From Rickettsiales bacterium (GTDB lineage Bacteria > Pseudomonadota > Alphaproteobacteria > Rs-D84), in NCBI GenBank assembly GCA_031266915.1, contig JAISAB010000026.1, positions 1 through 34,637 of the forward strand: a stretch of DNA of 34,637 bases, given 5' to 3'. Below are positions 27,082-34,637 of this stretch, piece by piece. The position numbers were made by a program, and so were the translations under genes. The notes under the pieces are model-generated. The model was given only the letters and a program-made list of their open reading frames with translations. It ran no database searches and was not told the origin of the DNA. Numbering within the stretch: the stretch's first letter is position 1; every line of letters begins with the position of its first letter.

Positions 27082-27336
27082 AAGCAAAACCGCCAAAGAT
27101 TGGCGGTCGGGGAGTTCAAAAAATCATAGAAAAGAATGACCCCGCTGGTCTTCGACCCGTCAGCGCAAGCGCAGCCGAGACTGTTTTATAACCAACGGCC
27201 CCCCGACCATGCGGGGTTTCTGATAAAATAAAAGACGCATTCCGCGCCATGTTTTATCAAGCGGATACAACGTTTTTTATCACGTCGCTTTTCTATGGGC
27301 TTTTTGAAGGCCCCGAACCCAAATCCCTTTGGATTC
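27082..27336 (-). ncRNA. leader RNA E1, homologous to E2
   Basis: Promoter TTGCAA-17-TATAAT (27371-27343), 5' hairpin GAAUCC/GGGUUC, GGGC/GCCC, long-range GGUCGGGGGG/CUCCCCGACC, terminator ACCGCCAA-UCU-UUGGCGGU. Confidence 0.75.
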
Positions 27337-27342
27337 CCTCTG

Positions 27343-27371
27343 ATTATATTATGAATTTATATTGATTGCAA
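27343..27371 (-). promoter_or_regulatory. promoter of leader E1, TTGCAA-17-TATAAT
   Basis: Consensus-like boxes at 17-bp spacing on minus. Confidence 0.7.
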
Positions 27372-27482
27372 ATTCTTTTTTTTTGACTGGCGTGGTAATT
27401 CTTCCCAACGGGCGTCGGCGTCAGAGGTTCAAAAAAACGCGCCTGAACGGCGCGTCAATACTTGCAGTCGAAAACCCGCCCG

Positions 27483-27662
27483 TTATTTAGGCATTTTATT
27501 TTCAGTAAATTCCACATGCTTGCGCAATTTCGGGTCGTATTTGCGGAATTTCATCTTGCCCTTGGTGTTTTCGGACTTGTTGTTCTTGGTGGTCGTGTAG
27601 AAAAAGCCGGTTTCTTTGTTTTCCAGCTTGATTACGATTTTATCGCCTTTTTTGGATGCCAT
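27483..27662 (-). CDS. rpmG: 50S ribosomal protein L33
   Basis: Minus-strand translation MASKKGDKIVIKLENKETGFFYTTTKNNKSENTKGKMKFRKYDPKLRKHVEFTENKMPK (59 aa, absent from ORF track). Confidence 0.95.
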   Translation of the reverse strand: MASKKGDKIVIKLENKETGFFYTTTKNNKSENTKGKMKFRKYDPKLRKHVEFTENKMPK

Positions 27663-27748
27663 TTTGTTATGCCTTTATTATTCGTCTTGGAATCTTAGGT
27701 TAATTTTTACTGGAAATCAAGTAATTTTTATCATAAAATGCCGTGGTC

Positions 27749-27833
27749 GCGGGTATGGCGGAATTGGTAGACGCACTGGATTTAGGTTCCAGCGGAGCAA
27801 TCCATGGGGGTTCAAATCCCTTTACCCGCACCA
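27749..27833 (+). tRNA. tRNA-Leu(TAG)
   Basis: GCGGGTA acceptor, anticodon stem-loop CTGGATTTAGGTTCCAG, T-loop GGTTCAAATCC, encoded CCA. Confidence 0.95.
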
Positions 27834-27930
27834 CACTTCGCGTCTACGACGCTTCGTATGGCGCAGCCATGCAAGCGGAGAAGAAACGCGAAGTAGTGCC
27901 CTTCGAAGCCCGAAGGGCGCAGTAGGGCCA
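27834..27930. repeat. palindrome-rich spacer between tRNA-Leu(TAG) and GIY-YIG pseudogene
   Basis: CACTTCGCG...CGCGAAGTAGTG and GCCCTTCGAAGCCCGAAGGGC. Confidence 0.65.
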
Positions 27931-27934
27931 AAAA

Positions 27935-28179
27935 ATGTTTTATGTATATCTTATAAAGAGTATCAACTTTCAGGAACAGCGCTATGTCGGGTTTACCGAG
28001 AATCTTAAACAACGAATCAAAGACCATAATTCTGGCATGTCGCCGCATACAAAAAATATGTGCCTTGGGAATTGGTAACGTATTTGGCATTTTCTGACAA
28101 ATATGCGGCTTTGGATTTTGAATCATATATAAAGAAAGGCTCTGGGCATGCCTTTGCAAATAAAAGACTATGGAGATAA
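27935..28179 (+). pseudogene. GIY-YIG nuclease family gene with -1 frameshift
   Basis: MFYVYLIKSINFQEQRYVGFTENLKQRIKDHNSGMSPHTK | KYVPWELVTYLAFSDKYAALDFESYIKKGSGHAFANKRLW; frame lost at an A6 run; length 245 nt. Confidence 0.85.
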
Positions 28180-28212
28180 TCTCGTACATTTCAACGCTAA
28201 TGTCGGTTCCGC

Positions 28213-28707
28213 CTAGACCTTTATTTTGGATACTATCTGGCTTTTCAAGAATGCCGCGTTTCTATTTAAATAATCCGTCAGCGTCTGTTTTGCGTTCGCC
28301 TCGTCGTGCTGCATGCCGCTGATATTAATCGAATCAATCACGGCGATTTTCTTTTGAATATCCGCCAGATTCTTTTTAAGTTCCAATTGTTTTTTCAGCG
28401 CTTTGCGATAGTCGTCAAAATGTTTCTGCGTGGCGGCGTCCAAGACGGCTTTCTTGCGATAATCAGGCAAAACCAATTCGTCCCCGTACGCGAAATATTT
28501 GCATTTGTAATTGGTGGCCATCCACAGAATCACTTCTGTGCCCTTCGCGGGGGTTTTGACATCTTCGCCAATATTCAAAGACGGAAGCCGCTGGTATGTT
28601 TCCTTGTCGGACAAATAAATATCGGTGACGGCGTCCTGAAAATCATAGTCCGTGCCTGTAACTATTGCGATGATGATGTTGGGATTTTTAGTTTTTTTCT
28701 TTGGCAT
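28213..28707 (-). CDS. hypothetical coiled-coil protein
   Basis: 164-aa ORF, charged helix-rich C-terminus. Confidence 0.6.
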   Translation of the reverse strand: MPKKKTKNPNIIIAIVTGTDYDFQDAVTDIYLSDKETYQRLPSLNIGEDVKTPAKGTEVILWMATNYKCKYFAYGDELVLPDYRKKAVLDAATQKHFDDYRKALKKQLELKKNLADIQKKIAVIDSINISGMQHDEANAKQTLTDYLNRNAAFLKSQIVSKIKV

Positions 28708-28786
28708 GGCAAACGTCCTTTGTAATCTGCCCTACAATCTCATGATAACAAGATAGCCGACAATAGGCGTGAAATCAACAAAATTA

Positions 28787-28906
28787 TCAATAAACTGGAT
28801 AGTTACGCGGATAGCCGTCGGCCTTGTCCAAATCGGACTTGACGGCGCAGCTCATAAATGAACCGATAATCGCGATAAAGAAAAAAAGCATAAAAATATG
28901 TTTCAT
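28787..28906 (-). CDS. very small lipoprotein
   Basis: MKHIFMLFFFIAIIGSFMSCAVKSDLDKADGYPRNYPVY (39 aa) with lipobox-like SFMSC; absent from ORF track. Confidence 0.65.
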   Translation of the reverse strand: MKHIFMLFFFIAIIGSFMSCAVKSDLDKADGYPRNYPVY

Positions 28907-28995
28907 AGCCTGACTATAAACCAATATTGTCCACAGTCAAGCTGTAATCATTGTTTTATATTGATTTTTTATATTGTTTGTGATACAATCAAAGT

Positions 28996-29030
28996 GATAA
29001 AAACAGGCGGATAAATCCGCCTGTTTTTTA
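28996..29030. terminator. Rho-independent terminator
   Basis: AAAAACAGGCGGATAAATCCGCCTGTTTTTT. Confidence 0.85.
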
Positions 29031-29074
29031 TTTATTTCCTGGAAATACTGGCTTTTTTTATAAAAGGAATAAAA

Positions 29075-29956
29075 ATGCAAAAGACAAAATATATTTGGAA
29101 AGCGGACGGCGGGGAAAACATGTGCGGCATTTGTGCGGCGCTGGATGGTACAGAATATGCATCACTTGAAGATGTTTCAGAACTGCCGCACCCAAATTGC
29201 AAATGTATGATAAAGAATGTAGCAACCAATGAATTAATCCGTCCACATCCTTGGACTGGACGTGACGCGCCAAAAACACGTTATGGCGATTCTATTTATA
29301 TCAAAGCCGATGGAACACGTAGTGTTCATCCGGCTTGGAATTCTCCATTTAACCGTGCGCATTTTTCACCAAATGGAATGGAACAACTGGCGAAGTGGAA
29401 TAAGGCGGTCAAGGAAGAATTGGAAAAAGATATGAAGAACGAAAAGAATTTTGAAATTGCGTATGAAAAATTAAAAGAGCCAGAAGGGGGCTATACTCCC
29501 GGAACAGATCAAATAAAGGATGAACCAACAAAATTTGGGATAAAACAAAGTACACTCAGCAGTTATAGTAAAAAATACCCGGATAAAGAATTTCCAAAAG
29601 ATGTGTTTTATCTGCAACGCGACCAAGCCAAAGATATTTATAAAGAAGTATATTGGGATGAAACGGATATTCCGAAAATAGAGAATGACCGTGTTAGAGA
29701 TGCAGTATTTGATATGAATGTTATGGGCGGTGCCGGTAGTGTTGCCCAAAAAGCATTAAATTCTTACGCCAATGCAGGAGTAAAGGTTGATGGATATATT
29801 GGCGATAAAACAATCAAAGCCTTAAATTCAATCCCGGATAGCGAAGTGCCAGAATTTATGAAAGTATTAAAGGCGGAACGATTTAATTATTTGCAAGGAA
29901 TAAAAAACTGGCCGACTGCGCAACGCGGATGGACAAAAAGAACGAATAATTATTAG
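29075..29956 (+). CDS. MuF-like Cys domain fused to GH108-type lysozyme with peptidoglycan-binding tail
   Basis: CGICAALDGTEY...LPHPNCKC; EGGYTPGTDQIKDEPTKFGIKQSTL...YWDETDIPKI...FDMNVMGGAGS...VKVDGYIGDKTIKALN. Confidence 0.7.
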   Translation: MQKTKYIWKADGGENMCGICAALDGTEYASLEDVSELPHPNCKCMIKNVATNELIRPHPWTGRDAPKTRYGDSIYIKADGTRSVHPAWNSPFNRAHFSPNGMEQLAKWNKAVKEELEKDMKNEKNFEIAYEKLKEPEGGYTPGTDQIKDEPTKFGIKQSTLSSYSKKYPDKEFPKDVFYLQRDQAKDIYKEVYWDETDIPKIENDRVRDAVFDMNVMGGAGSVAQKALNSYANAGVKVDGYIGDKTIKALNSIPDSEVPEFMKVLKAERFNYLQGIKNWPTAQRGWTKRTNNY

Positions 29957-29977
29957 GGATATAAGGCACGTGCCAGA

Positions 29978-30391
29978 TTATTCTGGTTCGCGTTCAGATG
30001 GCAAAGTCCATTTCCCTGTTAAATAATCATCTATATGCTCTGGAACGCGCTGCACTTCTTCTCCGAAAGGTTTGCAATTTGCTTGCATGGCAAGATTTCT
30101 TCCGGCAACATAAATGTATGCTATATCCACCGGTTTATTGTTTATATATATTTCATACAATGGGTAGCCATCTTTATAATCCACTTGTTTATAATCTAAT
30201 TTCTTTATCTTGTATTTTATGGGTTCTGTATCCTGGCAAGGAGCACAGAAGTCTACATAGCTATCTGTCGATTTTAGAATGCTATATACGGCATCTCTTA
30301 CATCTGCTCCTATGTAAGCGCATTGATCAGCAATTGCGCTATTGCAAACAAGTAACAAAGCGGCAACAAAAGTTAAAGATACATTCTTCAT
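29978..30391 (-). CDS. exported hypothetical protein
   Basis: Signal peptide MKNVSLTFVAALLLVCNSAIA, small Cys-containing mature domain; convergent with the GH108 gene. Confidence 0.7.
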   Translation of the reverse strand: MKNVSLTFVAALLLVCNSAIADQCAYIGADVRDAVYSILKSTDSYVDFCAPCQDTEPIKYKIKKLDYKQVDYKDGYPLYEIYINNKPVDIAYIYVAGRNLAMQANCKPFGEEVQRVPEHIDDYLTGKWTLPSEREPE

Positions 30392-30525
30392 AGCATAAAT
30401 CCTAATCAACTACGTGGCTTATGGTAAAACATAAAAAATTGCAAGTGAAGTCAAATTTTGGTCTGTATAAAAACTTATAAAATGCTCAAATGAAAAACCG
30501 CAGATTTCTGCAGTTCTTTTGATAC

Positions 30526-30537
30526 TGGCAGCCCCAA
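30526..30537 (-). repeat. 12-bp copy of the tRNA-Glu 3' end
   Basis: TGGCAGCCCCAA identical to 30905-30916. Confidence 0.6.
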
Positions 30538-30541
30538 TCCG

Positions 30542-30567
30542 CCTTCGCCAAGGCTTCGGTGGACAAG
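30542..30567. repeat. palindromic repeat CCTTCGCCAAGGCTTCGGTGGACAAG, copy 2
   Basis: 25/26 identical to 3562-3587. Confidence 0.7.
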
Positions 30568-30866
30568 CCGGATTGGACTCCCTGCCGGCGTTGCCGGCGG
30601 GAACCCTCTCCGCTCGTGACGATTTGGCTGCACTTTGTTTGCCAAATCTACTCCGTATCCCTCGCACACCACAGGGTGGTGGCTGCGGGGCATTCGTTCC
30701 CGCAAACTTCGTTTGCTGCGCTCGCCAAGTGGCTCGCTGACTCATTGTGTAATTCCCACGGCGTCGCCGCGGGCCCCTTTCGACTCGTAAGTCTCGAACG
30801 TCGCTAACGCTTGTTCTCAACAACTATCGTCCCGAACCTGCGGTTCAAATCCGGGGCGCAGGCAAA

Positions 30867-30898
30867 CAAAAAATAAAACCACCCATTCGGGTGATTTG
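30867..30898 (-). terminator. Rho-independent terminator for tRNA-Glu
   Basis: Minus strand CACCC-GAAU-GGGTG-GTTTTATTTTTT. Confidence 0.7.
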
Positions 30899-30904
30899 AA
30901 TTTT

Positions 30905-30980
30905 TGGCAGCCCCAACCGGATTCGAACCGGTGTTCTCGCCTTGAAAGGGCGGTGTCCTGGGCCTCTAGACGATGGGGCC
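30905..30980 (-). tRNA. tRNA-Glu(TTC)
   Basis: Reverse complement GGCCCCATCGTCTAGAGGCCCAGGACACCGCCCTTTCAAGGCGAGAACACCGGTTCGAATCCGGTTGGGGCTGCCA. Confidence 0.95.
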
Positions 30981-31058
30981 AAAATTAAGAAACAAAAGTT
31001 TCATACATTCAGCGCCTTTGTCACCCCTGGCGAGCGACAAAGTCGCGATGGAAAGGGG

Positions 31059-31073
31059 CGATGGGGCCAAAAT
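31059..31073 (-). repeat. 15-bp duplicate of the tRNA-Glu 5' end plus leader
   Basis: CGATGGGGCCAAAAT identical to 30971-30985. Confidence 0.75.
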
Positions 31074-31124
31074 GCCCGCTGATTATAGTGTGCGGTTGTT
31101 TGATTGTCAAGCACTTCTATAGCC

Positions 31125-31210
31125 AAATAGTCAGTAGTCTATAGTACATAGTTAAATCGTTTACTAATCACTATCTACTATAGACTAAAGACTAACGACT
31201 AATGACTATT
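31125..31210. repeat. degenerate short-period inverted repeat, second copy of the 434-530 family
   Basis: aaatagtcagtagtctatagtacatag ... ctactatagactaaagactaacgactaatgactatt. Confidence 0.7.
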
Positions 31211-32114
31211 AATTGTTTACCCATCGGTAAATCGCGGATGTTTGCATCGGCGTTTCCGTATTGTCCTCACTAATCCCAGGCGTTATATGGCCCAACATTG
31301 TGTCAACCGTGCCATCGTTCGAATCCAGCGAGAGACGGGTTTTCGTATTGCCCAGGTAACAAGATGCGCTTTCATCGTTGTATTCGCTGAAATTCCAATT
31401 GCAATACTGCCCGTATCTCTCGACCAATTGCCCCACCGTAAAAGAATTCATTACGGACAAATAAAGCCGGGATGTTAATTCGGACAACCGGCTTGCATGT
31501 CCATAATACATAGTTCTATTTGTCAGAATAATGGATGTTCCCAACTTATCGATTTCAAGGTCGGTGCCAAAAGTTTCAACACGATACAAGCCGGCGGGTA
31601 CTTGGCCAGCTTTTTTGATAGTGTCATAGCGGTCGCGGCCAATGCCGGCGGTATAGCTGGACACTAATTCCCAATGCCCGACGGTATCGTTCGTCCCCAG
31701 GCACGAAACGGCGTTCCTTAGACCTGCGTATGGCGTGTTATAGACGCAACCGGCCAGGTTTATCGTTGGCGGAAATTGCACCCAGCAATAGTATGTACTG
31801 CATGAAATCAAGCTTTGTATATCCGACTGGGCCCGAATGGACGACACAACGTTGTTTGAAAAGGCGCCAATACTGTCCGCATAGTTTGTGGTCTGGGCGC
31901 CGTTCAGGATTTGATTCGCTTTGTCAATCTGTTCATATAAATACCTTATCGAACATACGTTGTTTGTGTCGACGGCATCGGCAACTGGGACGTTTATGTT
32001 CTTTACGGCAGATATTGTGTTATGGACGTATTCCACACTGGCTATATCCGCATGCGCCGCGTATGTGACGAATGAAAAAAACAGCGATAGGCAGATTTTA
32101 TAAGCTTGCTTCAT
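31209..32114 (-). CDS. secreted hypothetical protein
   Basis: Signal peptide MKQAYKICLSLFFSFVTYAAHA; SD AAAAAGGGG; downstream of leader E2. Confidence 0.75.
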   Translation of the reverse strand: MKQAYKICLSLFFSFVTYAAHADIASVEYVHNTISAVKNINVPVADAVDTNNVCSIRYLYEQIDKANQILNGAQTTNYADSIGAFSNNVVSSIRAQSDIQSLISCSTYYCWVQFPPTINLAGCVYNTPYAGLRNAVSCLGTNDTVGHWELVSSYTAGIGRDRYDTIKKAGQVPAGLYRVETFGTDLEIDKLGTSIILTNRTMYYGHASRLSELTSRLYLSVMNSFTVGQLVERYGQYCNWNFSEYNDESASCYLGNTKTRLSLDSNDGTVDTMLGHITPGISEDNTETPMQTSAIYRWVNN

Positions 32115-32137
32115 TCCCGACCCCTTTTTTGAGATAT

Positions 32138-32355
32138 AAAAAAAGAACCACCAATGGGAATTGGCGGTCGGGAAGTTAGAAAAATCATATCACTTAATGA
32201 CCTCGCAATTTTCGGATAAACCTGTTTTATAATTGCGACCTCCCGACCGGCTGTCGGGAATATTGGCAAAGAACGCCAACACTGGATTGCGGTGCTGTTG
32301 CGCACCGAAGTGATTTGGGATTTTCTAAGTCCCGAACCTGTTTCCACAAGGTTCA
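32138..32355 (-). ncRNA. leader RNA E2, homologous to E1
   Basis: Promoter TTGCAG-17-TATAAT, GAACCU/AGGUUC, GGGA/UCCC, GGUCGGGAGG/CUUCCCGACC, UCGCAAUU/AAUUGCGA, terminator ACCGCCAAU-UCCC-AUUGGUGGU-UCUUUUUUU. Confidence 0.8.
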
Positions 32356-32361
32356 AGAGTG

Positions 32362-32390
32362 ATTATAAGAGCATTTCACTTTTTCTGCAA
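32362..32390 (-). promoter_or_regulatory. promoter of leader E2, TTGCAG-17-TATAAT
   Basis: Consensus-like boxes at 17-bp spacing on minus. Confidence 0.7.
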
Positions 32391-32463
32391 TGATTATTTA
32401 TAACAAACTAATGTATAGTTATTAGTGAATGTTGCATGATTTTATGATATAATTGATGTAACT

Positions 32464-33426
32464 ATGAAAGCACAATTTTTAATTTTTATCGGAATTTTAT
32501 TATCAAATCCTGTATTTGCAGATGTTTTGGAACTGGATGTCGCGCTATCAAACGTACGTGAAAATTGTATCGGGATTGCATCTGAGCTGAATCATATGAA
32601 AACAATGGCTGGAATTAACACGGTGGTAACGAGCGTTGGAACTCTTGCTGGTGGCGGTGCGACAGTAGTTGGGTTTGTTAAACAATCACGAGATAAAGAG
32701 CTGGAAGAGCTTGAAAAAGAAATTGCAGAATTAAAACGATTACAACAAGAATCTCAAGAACAACCGACACAAGTTGATATTAGCGATGAGCAAATATCAG
32801 AACTGGCACGAAGAGGCAGATTAATGGCCAATGGCCCTACCAATAAAAATGAAATATCTGACAAACAATCCGAATACGACACCAAGACCCAGCAATCTAA
32901 AAATCTTGGCAATTGGCGCACTGGTTTAATGGCCGGTTCAACTGCAACCAACGTTGCTGGTGCGGTTATCGCGAGTGGCAACAAAGTTAAAGGTGATTTG
33001 AAATCACAAATTGACGCGTGTCGTAAATCGGTTGAGGATTTGCGGGCTTCGTTTATGCAGGCGCGAATGTACGGTAAAGATATTACCATAGCACAAAATA
33101 TAATTAATAATTGCAAGGGTTGGGATACTTTTGACGCATCCAAGATAAATAATAAGGCGTCTAGCGCAATGTGGTCGTCGGTCGTGGGCGCAACAACCGG
33201 TGCGGTCGGCACTATAACCAGCGCGATTGCAAATACGGATAAAACGCGAAATGACAATACGGATTCTGGAAAATCCAAAGAAAGGAACCTTAACACCGCA
33301 TCAAACATCTTGGCGATTGGGACAACGGTGGCCAGTGGTACCGCAACAGTATTTAACGCGACACAAATTAGTGCAATTAAAAAAGCATCCGAAATTGCAG
33401 ATAACTGCGAAGGGGCGATAAGATGA
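32464..33426 (+). CDS. exported hypothetical protein, Gly/Ala hydrophobic segments and coiled coil
   Basis: Signal peptide MKAQFLIFIGILLSNPVFA; overlaps the next ORF start. Confidence 0.75.
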   Translation: MKAQFLIFIGILLSNPVFADVLELDVALSNVRENCIGIASELNHMKTMAGINTVVTSVGTLAGGGATVVGFVKQSRDKELEELEKEIAELKRLQQESQEQPTQVDISDEQISELARRGRLMANGPTNKNEISDKQSEYDTKTQQSKNLGNWRTGLMAGSTATNVAGAVIASGNKVKGDLKSQIDACRKSVEDLRASFMQARMYGKDITIAQNIINNCKGWDTFDASKINNKASSAMWSSVVGATTGAVGTITSAIANTDKTRNDNTDSGKSKERNLNTASNILAIGTTVASGTATVFNATQISAIKKASEIADNCEGAIR

Positions 33427-34616
33427 AGAAAATTTTGCCTTTTATTTCGTACGTAATGATTTATATGTCTGGCGCATTTGCGGCACCAGATGAAAATACT
33501 AAGATAACCTGGAACTTAAGTGCTGTTGGCGATACATTGGAATATCTTTATAAAGAGCATTGCCCCGTCGGTTTGACAGAATTGTTCAAGGTTTCTGATT
33601 TTATCAAAAATAATCGCAAGTCTTCAGTTGCAGAAGTTATGGATAAATGTCTTGAATATATCCCAATCTCAGAAAATTTATACAAAGGAAAAAGGTCCGC
33701 TGACGTTGGCTGTCAAGGAGACTATTTGGGCGATGGATGCGCCGTATTTGTAAAAAGGCTGAAAGAAGAACAAAATAAAAATACAAAAATATTTTTATCA
33801 CCTGGAACATATGTAACCAAAGTTGAAGATGGTGTGTACAAAGTAACCAACGTTGTTCCGGGCAATGGTAATAAAATATGGATTATTAATCCTGATGGTG
33901 GGGTGACACATACTCTTGGATATGAAGCATGGACCAATGATATGTTTATTAATACCAGCAGTACTAATCACACACGTGGCGTATTTAATAACAGTTATAT
34001 TTATACAAAAGTAGACCTAAGTAACTGGATGTGGGAAGAATATAACAGTTGGGATAGGGGTATTCCTGGTGCTTATGCAGTATCAACAGCTGTTGCTGGA
34101 ATGCCTGGTAATCGATATGATATAAAAAACCGGAAAAAATTTACCGAATATAAAAGAACCGGACAATCTGATATAGATTCTCATACAAATGGTTTTGTAT
34201 TTAATGGCAAAATTGCTCATTTGGAATGGTTGGGGCATTATATTATTGGAATGGGGCAATCCGAAAGTGCCGTTTCAACAAAATATTCGGATAAAGCTAT
34301 AAACGCTTTGCAAAAACATGATAATGCCGAGAAAGATGGACAAAGCGACACAGAAGCAGACCATTTTGTTAATGCAAATAAACTTGGACGTGAGCAACAA
34401 AGCATATTGTCTCATTTTTCAAAAACACAAACGAAAACAATTGCAGAAGCGGTAAGAATGACAGAAAACTATGCGCGCGGTCTTAATAAATGGCAAAACG
34501 TCCAATGCTCGGAAGCAGAAACAGAATGTCGTAAAATGCCGGGAACTAATGATTATGTTATATGTTATTTTGATAATGTTTTGTACAAAATGGAATTTGA
34601 TGACGTATGCAATTAA
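33423..34616 (+). CDS. exported hypothetical protein
   Basis: Signal peptide MKKILPFISYVMIYMSGAFA; a new SD and ATG follow at ~34631, so the operon probably continues. Confidence 0.75.
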   Translation: MKKILPFISYVMIYMSGAFAAPDENTKITWNLSAVGDTLEYLYKEHCPVGLTELFKVSDFIKNNRKSSVAEVMDKCLEYIPISENLYKGKRSADVGCQGDYLGDGCAVFVKRLKEEQNKNTKIFLSPGTYVTKVEDGVYKVTNVVPGNGNKIWIINPDGGVTHTLGYEAWTNDMFINTSSTNHTRGVFNNSYIYTKVDLSNWMWEEYNSWDRGIPGAYAVSTAVAGMPGNRYDIKNRKKFTEYKRTGQSDIDSHTNGFVFNGKIAHLEWLGHYIIGMGQSESAVSTKYSDKAINALQKHDNAEKDGQSDTEADHFVNANKLGREQQSILSHFSKTQTKTIAEAVRMTENYARGLNKWQNVQCSEAETECRKMPGTNDYVICYFDNVLYKMEFDDVCN

Positions 34617-34637
34617 TAAAAGGAAACAAAATGAAAC

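Noticed and set aside
30419-30823. ORFs 30419-30823 (minus) and 30519-30807 (plus)
   Set aside because: Translations of palindromic repeats downstream of tRNA-Glu; no protein-like composition or RBS

Overview
The window looks like a chromosomal segment of an uncultured, probably host-associated alphaproteobacterium; the taxon is inferred from gene content only. From about 0.7 to 27.7 kb it is mostly housekeeping: AMP-binding ligase, lptE, holA, map, radC, zapA, ABC-F, LpxL-like acyltransferase, msbA-like, an N-domain-less clpB, rpmB, tRNA-Leu(CAA), rpsU, adk-like, parC, a DUF1796-like protein and rpmG (too short for the ORF track). From about 26.4 kb to the end it becomes AT-rich accessory sequence encoding mainly exported proteins and a MuF-like/GH108 lysozyme fusion. 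Four tRNAs are readable: Ala-TGC, Leu-CAA, Leu-TAG and Glu-TTC. The most unusual content is RNA-like. (1) A divergent pair of paralogous structured ncRNAs lies between adk and parC, each with its own promoter and terminator. (2) Two homologous ~220-255 nt leaders, each with promoter, covarying hairpins and terminator, precede two secreted-protein genes. (3) Two homologous multi-stem elements begin in the stop codons of rpsU and parC. (4) A 6S-like candidate lies downstream of zapA. (5) Partial tRNA duplications and palindromic inserts sit next to three of four tRNAs, with a frameshifted GIY-YIG nuclease gene and a palindrome beside the fourth. (6) Intergenic regions carry many short-period degenerate repeats. 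All structures were read by eye; no folding, database or homology search was run.
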